Counted from the first letter of the stretch, positions 45,090-55,607 are shown. The stretch is 64,000 nucleotides of DNA from Bartonella sp. CM31XJBT (GCF_028618555.1 NZ_JAQITD010000009.1:1-64000), one strand, 5' to 3'. Notes: generated by a model not told the origin, from the letters alone. Made by a program: numbers and translations.

Positions 45090-45800
45090 TTATCCACCAA
45101 GATAGGCTTCTTTAACACGCGAATCAGAGAGCATAGTTTTTCCTTCACCGTGAAATAAAATATGTCCTACCTCTAAAATATAAGCATAGTCAGCTATGGA
45201 AAGTGCAGCAAATGCATTTTGTTCAATAAGAAGAACAGTTTTTCCCATATCATTAATTTTTCGAATAATAGAAAAAATTTCTCGAACGAGAAGTGGCGCT
45301 AACCCCAACGAGGGTTCATCTAATATGACCATATCAGGATTGCTCATGAGTGCACGGCCCACAGCAACCATCTGTTGTTCACCACCTGACATTGTTCCTC
45401 CCAACTGTTTTGCTCTTTCACGTAGGCGCGGAAAAAGGTCAAATATCCATTCAATATCACGGGAAATTCCCTGCTTATCGTGACGAATATAAGCACCTAG
45501 ATGAAGATTCTCTAAAACAGTGAGATGGGGCATGATACGTCGTCCTTCAGGACTTAGAGCAATCCCTAATCGCAAAATCTCTTCTGGTGATTTTTTAATA
45601 ATAGATTTGCCATTATAGGTAATTTCTCCATAAACAGAGCGATTAAGTCCTGTAATAGAACGTACAATACTGCTTTTTCCTGCACCATTGGCTCCAATTA
45701 AAGTGACAATACTGCCCCGCTTTATGGACATAGAAAGATTTTGGACAGCTTTAATGGCGCCATAATGAACGTAAAGATTTTTTATTTTAAGAATATCCAT
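45090..45800 (-). CDS. livF: Branched-chain amino acid ABC transporter, ATP-binding protein LivF
   Basis: ATG at 45800 (MDILKIKNLYVHYGAIKAV) has GGCGGAG upstream and gives 236 residues; earlier in-frame starts lie within livG. Walker A is GANGAGKSS, the signature is GTMSGGEQQMVAVGRALMS, and Walker B is MVILDEPSLGLAP. LivF and LivG together power uptake of leucine, isoleucine and valine, or related substrates. It is the last gene of livJHMGF. Confidence 0.93.
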   Translation of the reverse strand: MDILKIKNLYVHYGAIKAVQNLSMSIKRGSIVTLIGANGAGKSSIVRSITGLNRSVYGEITYNGKSIIKKSPEEILRLGIALSPEGRRIMPHLTVLENLHLGAYIRHDKQGISRDIEWIFDLFPRLRERAKQLGGTMSGGEQQMVAVGRALMSNPDMVILDEPSLGLAPLLVREIFSIIRKINDMGKTVLLIEQNAFAALSIADYAYILEVGHILFHGEGKTMLSDSRVKEAYLGG

Positions 45801-46569
45801 AAACATCTCCGCCAAGATAAGCTTCAATAACTTTAGGGTTATTACGAATTTCATCTGGTGTACCATTGGCAATGCAACAGCCATATTCCATAACCAAAAT
45901 ATGTTGGCAAAGCCCCATAACCACTTTCATATCGTGCTCAATAAGAAGAATTGTAAGATCAAAGTCTTTTTGCACTTTTGCGATGAATTTTCTAAGATCT
46001 TCACTTTCTTGTGGGTTCATGCCAGCAACAGGTTCATCAAGAAGAAGCAATTTGGGCTTTGTGGCTAACGCGCGTGCAATTTCTAGACGTCGTTGCACAC
46101 CATAAGGTAAAGCTGTTGCCGATTGATTGGCAAGGTGATCAAGTTGTAGCTGTTCAAGGAGCTCCAAGGAATTTTTATAAACTTCCTTCTTTTCTTTCAT
46201 TGCTTTTGAAAAAAATAGAGCTGAAGAAAACCAAGGATATTTTTGTCGAACATGCGCTCCTACCATAACATTCTGCAAAACCGTTAACCCTGAAAAAAGA
46301 CGAATATTTTGAAATGTTCTGGCAATATGGCTTCTACAGATAATATAAGGAGACGCTCCAGAAATTTTTTTCTCATCAAAAAGAATGATGCCGCTTGTAG
46401 GAGCATAAAATCCAGAAATCATATTGAAAACTGTTGTTTTTCCAGCACCATTGGGACCAATTAACCCAGTAATACTTCCTCGTTTAATTGCCATATTAAC
46501 ATTATTTACAGCAACTAATCCGCCAAAACGCATTACAATATTATTGAGTGAAAGGATGTTGTCGTTCAT
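45787..46569 (-). CDS. livG: Branched-chain amino acid ABC transporter, ATP-binding protein LivG
   Basis: The 260 residues carry Walker A GPNGAGKTTVFN, the LivG-specific helical insert after HIARTFQNIRLFSGLTVLQN, the signature PYGVQRRLEIARALATKP and Walker B LLLDEPVAGMNPQE. Its start overlaps the end of livM (ATGA) and its end overlaps livF, so the operon is tightly coupled. Confidence 0.94.
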   Translation of the reverse strand: MNDNILSLNNIVMRFGGLVAVNNVNMAIKRGSITGLIGPNGAGKTTVFNMISGFYAPTSGIILFDEKKISGASPYIICRSHIARTFQNIRLFSGLTVLQNVMVGAHVRQKYPWFSSALFFSKAMKEKKEVYKNSLELLEQLQLDHLANQSATALPYGVQRRLEIARALATKPKLLLLDEPVAGMNPQESEDLRKFIAKVQKDFDLTILLIEHDMKVVMGLCQHILVMEYGCCIANGTPDEIRNNPKVIEAYLGGDVYGYS

Positions 46570-47624
46570 AGCTTTCCCTCAGTATTAGAAAGCTTTTTGC
46601 GTGTCAAAAAGCTATAAATTCCATTCCATGAGAATTCTCGTTGTCCCATTAACCCTTTTCTCCAAAACAAAATAATTACCAGCAATAAAAGAGAAAAAAC
46701 AACCATACGAAGTCCTGGGGTTTCTGGAATATGTATAAAACCTAAGTCAAATGGACTTTCAATAATACGAAGCCATTCAAGCATTACTGTAATAATAATG
46801 CTGCCAATAATGCTCCCTGTAATTGAACCGAGACCACCAGCAACAACAATCATCAAAATATTAAAAGTCAAAAGAAAATTAAACATTTTTGGATCAATGG
46901 TTGAAATAAGAGCCGCCATTAATGCGCCACCTATACCTGCAAAAAACGCTCCAACAGTAAAAGAAAAACTACGGTAGAAAAAAGCGTTAATTCCCATAGT
47001 TTTCGCAGCTATTTCATCATCACGGATAGCACGTAATACGTTACCAGTATTGCTTTGCAGTAAGAGGACAATAAAGAGAACAGTAAATGCTAGCCAACCG
47101 TAGTTCCACCATAATGTTGCATTTTGAGGTATTCCTTTGATTCCCAAAGAGCCATTTGTGAGCGATGTTGCGTTCGTAATGACAATGCGAATAATTTCTG
47201 CAAAACCTAATGTTGCAATTCCAAGATAATCACCACCAAGACGCAATATTGGTAAAGCAATCAATAAACCTACAACTGCAGCACACAAACCACTTACAAC
47301 AACAGCGATAAAAAAAGGTAACTGTAAATGGTATAATGGTTCAGCAATAGGATCAAGAATCCACATCATTTCTTTTTGTTCAGGGGAAAGAAGTAAAATT
47401 GCGCAAACATAAGCACCAATAGCCATAAATCCAGCATGTCCAAGAGAAAACATACCTGTGAAACCGTAAATCAAATTAAGCGAAATTGCCAATATCGCAT
47501 TAATAGCAATCAGATTTATGATACGAAGCGTATAGTCATTAAAATGGCTATCAGCATAAAATAAAAAACCTATAAAAACGAAAATACTTATACACGATAA
47601 AACAGTTGTCGCTGACTTCGCCAT
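46566..47624 (-). CDS. livM: Branched-chain amino acid ABC transporter permease LivM
   Basis: The 352 residues are hydrophobic, with about nine predicted membrane helices. Family motifs include LSLNLIYGFTGMFSLGHAGF near residue 50 and the EAA-type cytoplasmic loop LRAIRDDEIAAKTMGINAFF, where the ATPase docks. The C-terminus is basic and polar (WRKGLMGQREFSWNGIYSFL). It follows livH with an overlapping start codon. Confidence 0.94.
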   Translation of the reverse strand: MAKSATTVLSCISIFVFIGFLFYADSHFNDYTLRIINLIAINAILAISLNLIYGFTGMFSLGHAGFMAIGAYVCAILLLSPEQKEMMWILDPIAEPLYHLQLPFFIAVVVSGLCAAVVGLLIALPILRLGGDYLGIATLGFAEIIRIVITNATSLTNGSLGIKGIPQNATLWWNYGWLAFTVLFIVLLLQSNTGNVLRAIRDDEIAAKTMGINAFFYRSFSFTVGAFFAGIGGALMAALISTIDPKMFNFLLTFNILMIVVAGGLGSITGSIIGSIIITVMLEWLRIIESPFDLGFIHIPETPGLRMVVFSLLLLVIILFWRKGLMGQREFSWNGIYSFLTRKKLSNTEGKL

Positions 47625-48700
47625 TAGATTTTCTCCTGACTTCTTTTACCCATTAATCCTGTAGGCAATATCAATAAAATCAGAATCAATAAAATGAAAG
47701 CGAAGGCATCTCGATATCCAGATAGCGCGGGAAAAAATGCGATAATCATAATTTCAATAAACCCTAATAACAATCCTCCCAACATTGCACCTGGTATCGA
47801 ACCAATACCTCCGATAACAGCAGCGATAAATGCTTTGAGACCAGGAAGAACACCCATATAAGGCTGAATTTGAGGATAACGTAAAGACCACATAATGCCT
47901 GCTATGGCGGCAAGAGCTGAGCCTATTCCAAATGTAAACGCAATAACTTTATTGACAGACACACCCATCAAACGTGTTGTTTCAATATCATGGGAGATTG
48001 CGCGCATAGCAAGACCCGGTTTTGTTTTATGGATAATCCATAATAGTAATAAAATAAGAATTAATGACACAAAGGGAACGATCAAAGACATGGGAGCAAT
48101 TCTGATGATACCATCTGCTCCTGATCCTAGATGCCATAAAAATGGTGTTACAAGAAAATCTGGCTGTTGTACACCTTTCGGAACACCACTAAAGAGTACA
48201 GTAGCAAGATTTTCAATAAAAAAAGAAACACCGATTGCACCGATAAGTGCCGAAATGCGCGGAGCATGGCGTAGAGGTTTATAAGCAAATTGATCAACAG
48301 CAACACCCACAGCACTTGTAATAAAAATGGAAAAACAAAGAGCTAAAACCCAAATCGGTGTAAAATCTTGTGGGGAAATTTTAAAATAATAAACAAATCC
48401 TAGCGCAAGAATTAAAAAAGTAGCAATCCAATAAATTGGAGGACGCCTTTTAAAGCCTATAAAGACCGAATAATAAACAAGAGCAGCAAGGAACAAAAGA
48501 AGAAAAGCTGCCCAAGCAGGCATAAAGCCAATTGTGGAAAAGAAAACAAAATATGCTCCCAGCATAAAGATATCACCGTGAGCAAAATTAATGAGTCTCA
48601 GTATACCGTAGACCATGGTGTAGCCAATAGCAATAAGCCCATAAAGAGATCCCAATGCCAGTGCATTAAAAAAGTACTGGATGAACATTTCAGTGCTCAT
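47624..48700 (-). CDS. livH: Branched-chain amino acid ABC transporter permease LivH
   Basis: The 358-residue membrane protein begins FFNALALGSLYGLIAIGYTM and VYGILRLINFAHGDIFMLGA, characteristic of LivH, and has the coupling loop AMRAISHDIETTRLMGVSVN. It pairs with LivM to form the membrane channel. It is somewhat longer than many homologues because of an extra stretch around residues 60-110. Its stop overlaps the livM start. Confidence 0.94.
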   Translation of the reverse strand: MSTEMFIQYFFNALALGSLYGLIAIGYTMVYGILRLINFAHGDIFMLGAYFVFFSTIGFMPAWAAFLLLFLAALVYYSVFIGFKRRPPIYWIATFLILALGFVYYFKISPQDFTPIWVLALCFSIFITSAVGVAVDQFAYKPLRHAPRISALIGAIGVSFFIENLATVLFSGVPKGVQQPDFLVTPFLWHLGSGADGIIRIAPMSLIVPFVSLILILLLLWIIHKTKPGLAMRAISHDIETTRLMGVSVNKVIAFTFGIGSALAAIAGIMWSLRYPQIQPYMGVLPGLKAFIAAVIGGIGSIPGAMLGGLLLGFIEIMIIAFFPALSGYRDAFAFILLILILLILPTGLMGKRSQEKI

Positions 48701-48814
48701 CTCTCATCCTTCCACATTTGTTAATTTACATAGGACAATAAGAAATTTCTAAGTTTTTGGTTGAGAAAAAGATCCTCAACCAATTCTTGCATTTTAATAA
48801 GTACAACTTTTTAA

Positions 48815-49948
48815 TTAAAAAGCAGGTTTAACTTCTTCTAAATAAACACGTTTTCCATCCTGTATTTTAATGATACCAATAGGAATTTTAGGATTATGAT
48901 TTTCATCCATTGACATATCCCCAAAGGGGGTAGGAAAATCTTTTAATTGGCTAAGTGCGATAGTAATTTTTTCACGATCAGTGCTACCAGCATTTTCAAT
49001 AGCCTTCATGAACATCATATAACTCGTGTATCCCAAAACAGAATTGATATTTGGTTCTTTGTCAGGGTAAGCTTTTTTCCATTCTTTTGTGAATTCTTGC
49101 GCAGCTACTGACATATTTGGCATATCCTCACTATAGGGAAGTGTCGTATGTAAGAAACCTTCTGCAGCTTTTCCTGCAATCGTAATGGTTTCTGGATTAT
49201 CCATAGCATCTCCACCCATAATTTGAAACTTAGCCCCTAATTCTCGTGCTTGTTTCATGATGATAGCACCTTCAGAAAAGTAAGATGGAATGAATAAGAT
49301 ATCAGGTTTCTGGGCGATAATTTGCGTGAGAACAGCTGAAAAGTCCTGATCTCCAGAATTATAATTTAAATTTGAGATAACTTCACCACCTAATTTTTTG
49401 AAAGCACGCGTAAAATAACTTGCAAGACCAATAGCATAATCGCTTGAAATATCTTTAAGGATAGCAGCCTTTTTTGCGTGTAAAGTTTGGCTTACATAAG
49501 TTGCGATTCCTACTCCTTGATAGGAATCAATAAAGCAAGCACGAAAGTAATATTTTTTACCCTGTGTAACAAGGGGACTTGTTGAGGACGTTGCAATGGT
49601 TGGAGTCTTTGCCTTTTCAGATATTTCACCACCTGCTAACGAGAGCGAAGAACCATAGCTACCAATGATTCCACTCACTTTTTCACTTGCTGTTAAACGC
49701 ATAACAGCATTAGCCGCTTCTACTTTATCAGACTTATTATCAATAATAACAAGTTCTACTTTACGTCCTAAAATTTCTGGAACTTTTTTATGGGCTAATT
49801 CTATACCTCTAATTTCAAGCTGACCTCCAAATGCATTTTGACCACTTAATGGAAGATAAACACCAATCTTAATAGGTTCACTCGCATAAACATTTGCTGT
49901 AAATGCCATAAATGCTGCGATTATCGTAAGGATTTTCTTCAATTGCAT
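48815..49948 (-). CDS. livJ: Branched-chain amino acid ABC transporter, periplasmic binding protein
   Basis: A signal peptide (MQLKKILTIIAAFMAFTANV, cleavage probably after YAS) precedes a type-I periplasmic binding protein: IKIGVYLPLSGQNAFGGQLE, IGSYGSSLSLAGGEISEKAK, PTIATSSTSPLVTQG. It captures the substrate for LivHMGF. It is the first gene of the operon, 114 bp ahead of livH; that gap is a usual place for a hairpin that lowers downstream expression. Substrate is predicted only from the family. Confidence 0.9.
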   Translation of the reverse strand: MQLKKILTIIAAFMAFTANVYASEPIKIGVYLPLSGQNAFGGQLEIRGIELAHKKVPEILGRKVELVIIDNKSDKVEAANAVMRLTASEKVSGIIGSYGSSLSLAGGEISEKAKTPTIATSSTSPLVTQGKKYYFRACFIDSYQGVGIATYVSQTLHAKKAAILKDISSDYAIGLASYFTRAFKKLGGEVISNLNYNSGDQDFSAVLTQIIAQKPDILFIPSYFSEGAIIMKQARELGAKFQIMGGDAMDNPETITIAGKAAEGFLHTTLPYSEDMPNMSVAAQEFTKEWKKAYPDKEPNINSVLGYTSYMMFMKAIENAGSTDREKITIALSQLKDFPTPFGDMSMDENHNPKIPIGIIKIQDGKRVYLEEVKPAF

Positions 49949-50271
49949 TGCGCATTTTCCTTAATTGAATTGTCGTTTTTTCACCTTATATTGAACTTCT
50001 TCATCATGCAAGTTACACATTAATCAAAATATCATTATGTAAAAAAACTTTTATATGACCTCTTTTGTAGGGCACTTCTTGTAAGGTATGTAAAGTGTAC
50101 AATCAAATAGTTTTATAAATATTCATGTTGATATTCTCTGACATGAACATAGAAGATACGACAATGTGGGGAAATCTTATCTTGGGGCTTGCGTGTTGAT
50201 ACAAGAGCAATGTTTACTTAAACCTAGAGAATCAATATCGTACAATTTATAAGCTACAGGATCACGTTATT
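49949..50271. other. Intergenic region between divergent livJ and the cold-shock gene
   Basis: About 320 bp with no credible frame. Promoters of both divergent genes lie here. Cold-shock genes often have long structured leaders, but I could not identify one by eye. Confidence 0.4.
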
Positions 50272-50847
50272 ATGACGAGTAAGGATGCATTAAAGGATTG
50301 TTCCCCATCTGAGGATAGTATAGGTGCTTGTGGGGAGATTATCGAAATCAGTGGTGTCATTAAGTGGTTTGATGGTAGTAAGGGGTATGGATTTATTGTA
50401 CCTGATTTACCTCATTTCCCCGATATATTATTGCATGTTACAGTAATGCGAAGGGATGGTTTTCAAACAGCTTTGGAGGGAGCTAAAGTCATTTGTGCTG
50501 TGGAAAAAACTGAACGAGGATTAAAGTGCGTTCAGGTGAAATCCATAGATTGTTCTTCAGCGATTCATCCATCAGAAGTTCCAGCCCGTACCCATGTTGT
50601 TGTTACTCCAGAAAGTGGACTAGAACGAGCAATTGTTAAATGGTTTAATCGTGACAAAGGATACGGTTTTCTTAGCCGTGGGCAAGGAACGGAAGATATT
50701 TTTATTCATATGGAAACATTGCGCCGTTTTGGTTTAGCAGAGCTTCGTTCCGGTCAAGTTGTTCTTGTACGGTTTGGTAAAGGAGAAAAAGGTTTAATGA
50801 CAGCAGAGATTTATCCGGATATAGGCATTCCTTTAGCTACGCATTAA
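50272..50847 (+). CDS. Two-domain cold-shock protein
   Basis: The 191 residues contain two cold-shock domains. The first (about 29-95) has [20 protein letters not shown] and [14 protein letters not shown]; the second (about 120-185) has [20 protein letters not shown] and [15 protein letters not shown]. Both keep the RNP1-type KGYGF motif, the second more canonically. Such proteins bind RNA or single-stranded DNA and act as chaperones. It stands alone and looks intact. Confidence 0.93.
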   Translation: MTSKDALKDCSPSEDSIGACGEIIEISGVIKWFDGSKGYGFIVPDLPHFPDILLHVTVMRRDGFQTALEGAKVICAVEKTERGLKCVQVKSIDCSSAIHPSEVPARTHVVVTPESGLERAIVKWFNRDKGYGFLSRGQGTEDIFIHMETLRRFGLAELRSGQVVLVRFGKGEKGLMTAEIYPDIGIPLATH

Positions 50848-51098
50848 ATTTCACGAGTGAAATCAGTATGTTTCCTGTGTTTTTAAAGGTGATTGTTTCA
50901 TAAATTGCTATAGAAGTAGATTTTTAAAGAAAATATAGCTCTCGTGAATCTATAAACCAAATGAAGGAAATTGTGCATATTACGTTGAAAGAAACTAGAA
51001 AATAACAAGGAAGCAATTCTCTTGTTTTTTGACTTTTAAACTCTGGTACTTTTTATTTTATAAACAAAATTTAAAATTTTTCTGTGGTGGAGACAAGA

Positions 51099-51611
51099 AT
51101 GTTAAAGCCTTTTAAAAAGGGGCATATTGTTTTATTGGTGATGCTTTTTATGCTAGATATGCGTGTTGTTGTAGCAAAGGAGCCCATAGAGATTCCTGTG
51201 CATCCGATTCCTTTAGAAATACATACAAAGCAAGGTCCGGTTTTTTATAAGGTAGAGATTGCTTTTACGCCATCTCAAGCAGCAGCTGGTTTAATGTATC
51301 GAACTGATTTTCCACGCGATCGTGCAATGCTCTTTAAGCAGCTAAAAAGTTCTCAATCGGGAGATGAGCAGAAAATTTTTATGTGGATGGCAAATACCCC
51401 TTTACCTTTAGATATGATTTTTTTAAACTCTGAGGGAATTATTGTATCGATTGTTGAAAATACTTCTCCATTTTCAACAAAGACCATTTCATCAGAAGTT
51501 CCTGCAGCTTTTGCACTTGAGATTAACGCTGGTGAAATTTCTGAAAAAAAGATACAAAAAGGGCAACGTGTTATTCATCCTGTACTTTGTGGAAAGTGCA
51601 ATAAAAAATGA
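51099..51611 (+). CDS. DUF192 family exported protein
   Basis: ATG at 51099 has GGTGGAG nine bases upstream; GTG codons at 51084 would add five residues. The signal peptide (IVLLVMLFMLDMRVVVA) precedes a DUF192 domain with AAAGLMYRTDFPRDRAMLF, IFMWMANTPLPLDMIFLN and SSEVPAAFALEINAGEIS. Its biochemical role is not established in general. The stop overlaps the start of the hydrolase gene (ATGA), so the two are coupled. Confidence 0.88.
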   Translation: MLKPFKKGHIVLLVMLFMLDMRVVVAKEPIEIPVHPIPLEIHTKQGPVFYKVEIAFTPSQAAAGLMYRTDFPRDRAMLFKQLKSSQSGDEQKIFMWMANTPLPLDMIFLNSEGIIVSIVENTSPFSTKTISSEVPAAFALEINAGEISEKKIQKGQRVIHPVLCGKCNKK

Positions 51612-52381
51612 CCGCTGAAGATATTCGTTTTTTTGAATATAATGGTTTGCGATTTGCTTATCGAGAAGAAGGGCAGGGCGCGCCTATTTTGTTGATCCAT
51701 GGTTTTGGATCTTCTGCACGGGTGAATTGGTATGCAACGGGTTGGTTTCGTATTCTCACTGAAGCAGGATATCGTGTTATTGCTCTTGATAATCGCGGTC
51801 ACGGAGATTCAGTTAAAAGTTATGATCCTGTCTTTTATACACCTCAAGCTATGGCTGGCGACGCTGTAAAGTTACTACAGCATTTAGAGTTATCTAAAGC
51901 TCATGTTATGGGATATTCTATGGGGGCTCGTATTAGTGCTTTTATGGCTCTTTTGCATCCAACATATGTACACAGTGTTATTTTTGGTGGTTTAGGTATT
52001 GGTATGGTGACGGGAGCAGGAAATTGGGAGCCCGTTGCTGAGGCCCTTTTAGCAGAAGATATTTCCACCATTACCAATGCACGCGGTTTAATGTTCCGTA
52101 AATTTGCAGATCAAACGAAAAGCGATAGACGTGCTCTTGCTGCTTGTATCATTACATCAAAACAGGAGTTAACGGCGTCTGAAGTTTACAAAATCAAACA
52201 ACCAGCACTTGTTGCTGTTGGTTCATTAGATGAAATTGGCGGTGCTGCAGAGCCATTGGCAGCCTTGTTGCCTTGTGGTGAAGCTATATCAATTCCTGAT
52301 CGAGATCATATGCTTGCTGTAGGCGATAAAGTTTATAAAAAAGGTGTTATCGATTTTCTTTCTCGTTATCCTATAAAATAA
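51608..52381 (+). CDS. Alpha/beta hydrolase
   Basis: The 257 residues have the oxyanion/strand segment ILLIHGFGSSARVNW, VIALDNRGHGDSVKSYDPVF, the nucleophile elbow GYSMGA (serine about 101), and a C-terminal histidine in SIPDRDHMLAVGDKVY. The triad's aspartate is likely in VAVGSLDEIGG. The substrate cannot be predicted. It is translated with the DUF192 protein. Confidence 0.9.
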   Translation: MTAEDIRFFEYNGLRFAYREEGQGAPILLIHGFGSSARVNWYATGWFRILTEAGYRVIALDNRGHGDSVKSYDPVFYTPQAMAGDAVKLLQHLELSKAHVMGYSMGARISAFMALLHPTYVHSVIFGGLGIGMVTGAGNWEPVAEALLAEDISTITNARGLMFRKFADQTKSDRRALAACIITSKQELTASEVYKIKQPALVAVGSLDEIGGAAEPLAALLPCGEAISIPDRDHMLAVGDKVYKKGVIDFLSRYPIK

Positions 52382-52998
52382 GAATTCTTCATAGCTTTTA
52401 GAATTTACAGAAATACCCAATATTTTTATCTCGTATAAATTAAAAAAGCTTATTTAAAAATCTTTCTTTTGTGACATAAGTTTTTATAAAGAATGAAAAG
52501 AAAAATAAACTCTTATTAGCTTATTTTGTATATTTTTCAGAGATGTAACTCTTCTAAGATTAGATAATTATACTTTAAAAGTTATTAAAAAGAATTATTT
52601 TTGAATGATGTAATAAATATTTTTTGCTAAAAAATGTAGTTTTAAATAAAAAAATATTGTTATTTATATTTTTTATAAAAGGAACAAAATTATAAATTAT
52701 TGATCAATTTATTCTTACGAATATGCATTCTAAATACAGATGCTAAAATTGGAGATAAAGTAAAATTATTAAAAATATACAGTTTTTTTTGCCATTTTTT
52801 AATCTATACGGGTATATTTAATAATGATAGACTCTTTTTGTAAACGTTCTTTATAAATTTATAAAGAACGTTGTAAATATATGTAACATTAAGTAAATAT
52901 TCAGATTATGCTTTTTTACTGACTTTACAGAATCATAAGAGTGTCTTATTTGCGCGACACGCAATTATTTTAATCGTTTCAAAAAACAGGAGAGCATA
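52382..52998. other. AT-rich intergenic region with a perfect palindrome
   Basis: About 617 bp hold no gene. The notable element is the 30-bp palindrome at 52843-52872, listed separately. The 3' end carries the AGGAG ribosome site of the next gene. Confidence 0.55.
52843..52872. repeat. Perfect 30-bp inverted repeat (palindrome)
   Basis: The left half AACGTTCTTTATAAA is followed directly by its exact reverse complement, with no spacer. It is centred between the alpha/beta hydrolase and the DUF3126 gene, about 130 bp from the latter's start. With no loop and no T run it is not a typical terminator. A dimeric-protein binding site or a cruciform are possibilities. Confidence 0.9.
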
Positions 52999-53211
52999 GT
53001 GAATGCTGATGAAATAAAAAAACTTAATAATTATTTTAAAAATATATTCCAAAACTCAGCATTGCAAGTCAGAGCACGGCCTAAAAAGAGTGATTCTTGT
53101 GAGGTTTATATGGGAGATGAGTTTTTAGGCATTATCTATCGAGATGAAGATGAAGAAGAGCTCTCCTATAATTTCTCAATGGCTATATTAGATATTGATT
53201 TAGAAAATTGA
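52999..53211 (+). CDS. DUF3126 family small protein
   Basis: GTG at 52999 follows AGGAGAGCATA, a strong ribosome site. The 70 residues (DEIKKLNNYFKNIFQNSALQ; CEVYMGDEFLGIIYRDEDEE) match the short alphaproteobacterial DUF3126 family, whose role is unknown. It is acidic in its second half. It is not linked to a neighbour. Confidence 0.85.
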   Translation: MNADEIKKLNNYFKNIFQNSALQVRARPKKSDSCEVYMGDEFLGIIYRDEDEEELSYNFSMAILDIDLEN

Positions 53212-53255
53212 TTCGTTATTCATAGTTGAATGAAGTCTTTTTTATCCCATAAGAT

Positions 53256-54050
53256 TTATATAAGTTTTAACGCTTTAAAGCTCGTATGGTTATTTCGTGC
53301 AATAATAAGATGGTCATGGATAATAATGCCTAATGCATTTGCTGCATCTTTTAATCTATATGTCATTGTTATATCTGCATCAGAGGGGGTGGAATCGCCA
53401 GAAGGGTGATTGTGGACTAAGATAAGTCCTGAGGCGGATAACTCTAAAGCTCGAGAAATAACTTCACGAGGATAAACAGGGGTATGATCAATGGTTCCAG
53501 TTTGTTGCACCTCATCAGCAAGCAAGCCGTTTTTCTTATCAAGAAACAAAATACGAAATTGTTCACGTGTTTCGTGAGCCATAACAGCTTTACAATAAGC
53601 TAAAACTTTATCCCATGATGAAAAAATATCGCGTTTAAACAATTGCGCACGAGCAAGACGTCCAGCAACATCTGAAATAATTTTTAAATCAATTGCAGTG
53701 GCGGGACCACATCCTGGAATTTCTTGAAGTCGGTGAATATCCGCTCCCAACACATCAGCTAATGAACCAAAACGCGCTATCAAATTTTTAGCTATGGGTT
53801 TTGTGTTTGCACGGGGTATTGTGCGAAAAAGCAATAATTCAAGATACTCATAATCTTCAATTGCATTTCCTTTTGACTTTAAATAGCGCTTCCGAAGACG
53901 TTCACGATGTCCTTGATAATGTTTATGAAGCTGTGCGTTTTTCTGAGGCTCTTCACTTTTTCTTTCTGATACTGGGGTGAGTGGAGAGCTCGATGTTAAT
54001 GCAAAGTGATTACTTTGAGTACCTTCCTTTTGATTTAATTTTTTAGCCAT
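53256..54050 (-). CDS. radC: RadC-family JAB/MPN-domain protein
   Basis: The 264 residues have an N-terminal helix-hairpin-helix part ([37 protein letters not shown]) and the C-terminal metal motif [20 protein letters not shown] preceded by a catalytic-type glutamate. The name is historical; its role in DNA repair is doubtful. The first 45 residues are a variable polar extension. It follows map with a 17-bp gap. Confidence 0.92.
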   Translation of the reverse strand: MAKKLNQKEGTQSNHFALTSSSPLTPVSERKSEEPQKNAQLHKHYQGHRERLRKRYLKSKGNAIEDYEYLELLLFRTIPRANTKPIAKNLIARFGSLADVLGADIHRLQEIPGCGPATAIDLKIISDVAGRLARAQLFKRDIFSSWDKVLAYCKAVMAHETREQFRILFLDKKNGLLADEVQQTGTIDHTPVYPREVISRALELSASGLILVHNHPSGDSTPSDADITMTYRLKDAANALGIIIHDHLIIARNNHTSFKALKLI

Positions 54051-54067
54051 AACATCTCTACGTTGCG

Positions 54068-54898
54068 TTAGGTATGCGAATTTGGAATATAAAAAATATT
54101 TTTAGGAGATTGCGTAAATATTTCATATCCTTCATTTGTCACACCAATTGTATGTTCATATTGTGCTGTCAGAGAACGGTCACGGGTAACAGCAGTCCAA
54201 CCGTCAGATAAAATCTTAACTTGTGGTTTACCAAGATTAATCATAGGCTCAATTGTAAACATCATACCTTGTTTTAATTCGACTCCTTCTCCAGGGTTTC
54301 CATAATGGAGGATATTGGGAGCATCATGAAAAAGCTGGCCGATACCATGTCCGCAAAAGTCTCTCACAATTGAACAGCGTTCGGATTCTGCATACTGTTG
54401 AATGGCTGCCCCGATATCACCTGTCGTTGCTCCAGGCTTAACGACAGCGATTCCTTTCATAAGACTTTCATAGGTTATTTTTAGCAAGCGTTCTGCTGCA
54501 CGCCTAATTTTTCCAACAGGATACATTCGGCTTGAATCCCCATGCCAACCATCAAGGATAAAGGTTACATCAACATTTACAATATCACCTTCTTGCAAAG
54601 GTCTTTTATTGGGAATGCCATGGCAGACAACGTGATTGATAGATGTACAGCATGAATGGCTGTATCCATGATAATTTAGATCAGCAGGAAGTGCTCCTCG
54701 CTTAGCTCCAAAAACGAATACAAAATCATCAATTTCTTGCGTAGTAACGCCCGGCTTAATAATATCCGTAAGCGCATCAAGGCATTCTGCAGCAATACGA
54801 CCAACTTCACGCATTTTAGCAAAAGCATAATCATCGAAAATGCGGATTTTTCCATTAAATTTTAAAGGGATTTTATTATATTCGATATACTCAGTCAT
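54068..54898 (-). CDS. map: Methionine aminopeptidase, type I
   Basis: MAP removes the initiator methionine from new proteins. The five metal ligands are visible in order: D in [20 protein letters not shown] (two aspartates), H in [16 protein letters not shown] in [12 protein letters not shown] and E near QYEHTIGVT. The length of 276 residues is normal. Its start overlaps the end of sfsA by eight bases. Confidence 0.96.
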   Translation of the reverse strand: MTEYIEYNKIPLKFNGKIRIFDDYAFAKMREVGRIAAECLDALTDIIKPGVTTQEIDDFVFVFGAKRGALPADLNYHGYSHSCCTSINHVVCHGIPNKRPLQEGDIVNVDVTFILDGWHGDSSRMYPVGKIRRAAERLLKITYESLMKGIAVVKPGATTGDIGAAIQQYAESERCSIVRDFCGHGIGQLFHDAPNILHYGNPGEGVELKQGMMFTIEPMINLGKPQVKILSDGWTAVTRDRSLTAQYEHTIGVTNEGYEIFTQSPKNIFYIPNSHT

Positions 54899-55607
54899 TG
54901 TTTCTTCTATTTTCTATTTTTACTCTCTGAATCGGAAAAATGCCTTCTACACTTACATGACACTTTACAGCATAACATTCTACCCCTGATTTTAATGCTA
55001 AATCAAACTTACGTCCATAGAGTGGATCAAGATCATGACAAATTGTAAAAGCTGTGCAATCTTCTCGTTGAATAATATAAAGCATAGCAGCTCGTTTTCC
55101 TTGTTGTACAACTCCTATGAGCTCATCAAGGTGACGTGCACCACGTTTTGTTTCGCTATCAGGAAATTCTGCTAATCCTTTCTGACGAATAAAATGAACA
55201 TTTTTGACTTCTAGGTAACAATCAGGAAGAATGTCATCTTGTAAAAGAAAGTCAATTCGTGATTGTGTCCCATAGCGTTGTTCTTTTAAAATTGTTTTAT
55301 ATCCACTTAATTCTGGTAGTAATCCGTTTTGAATTGCCTCTAACGCAAGCTTATTGGGTAAAGAAGTATTAATGCCAACCAAAGTATTATCGGCTTCAAT
55401 AATTTCTAATTGATAGGCATATTTTCGTTTGATGTCGTTATGATAAGAAAGCCAAATATTGGAGTTGAAAGCTGTTAATCCAAGCATTGATCCTGTATTA
55501 GGTACAGACACGGTGAGGACATGCTGATCATCTTGTTGAACATCTGCAAGGAAACGTTTATAACGACGGATAAGCTTTGCAGGAAAAAGTTTGGGAATAA
55601 AGTGCAT
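54891..55607 (-). CDS. sfsA: SfsA family protein (sugar fermentation stimulation protein homologue)
   Basis: The 238 residues show SfsA features: KRFLADVQQDDQHVLTVSVP, NTGSMLGL, RIDFLLQDDILPDCYLEVKN and FPDSETKRGARHLDELIGVV. The D...EVKN and TKRG arrangement suggests a PD-(D/E)XK nuclease-like fold. Its exact role is unclear. It is the first gene of the sfsA-map-radC cluster. Confidence 0.93.
   Translation of the reverse strand: MHFIPKLFPAKLIRRYKRFLADVQQDDQHVLTVSVPNTGSMLGLTAFNSNIWLSYHNDIKRKYAYQLEIIEADNTLVGINTSLPNKLALEAIQNGLLPELSGYKTILKEQRYGTQSRIDFLLQDDILPDCYLEVKNVHFIRQKGLAEFPDSETKRGARHLDELIGVVQQGKRAAMLYIIQREDCTAFTICHDLDPLYGRKFDLALKSGVECYAVKCHVSVEGIFPIQRVKIENRRNND

Noticed and set aside
52843-52872. 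Palindrome as an alphaproteobacterial LexA box
   Set aside because: The GTTC and GAAC arms are inverted, while alphaproteobacterial LexA boxes are direct GTTC repeats with seven-base spacing.
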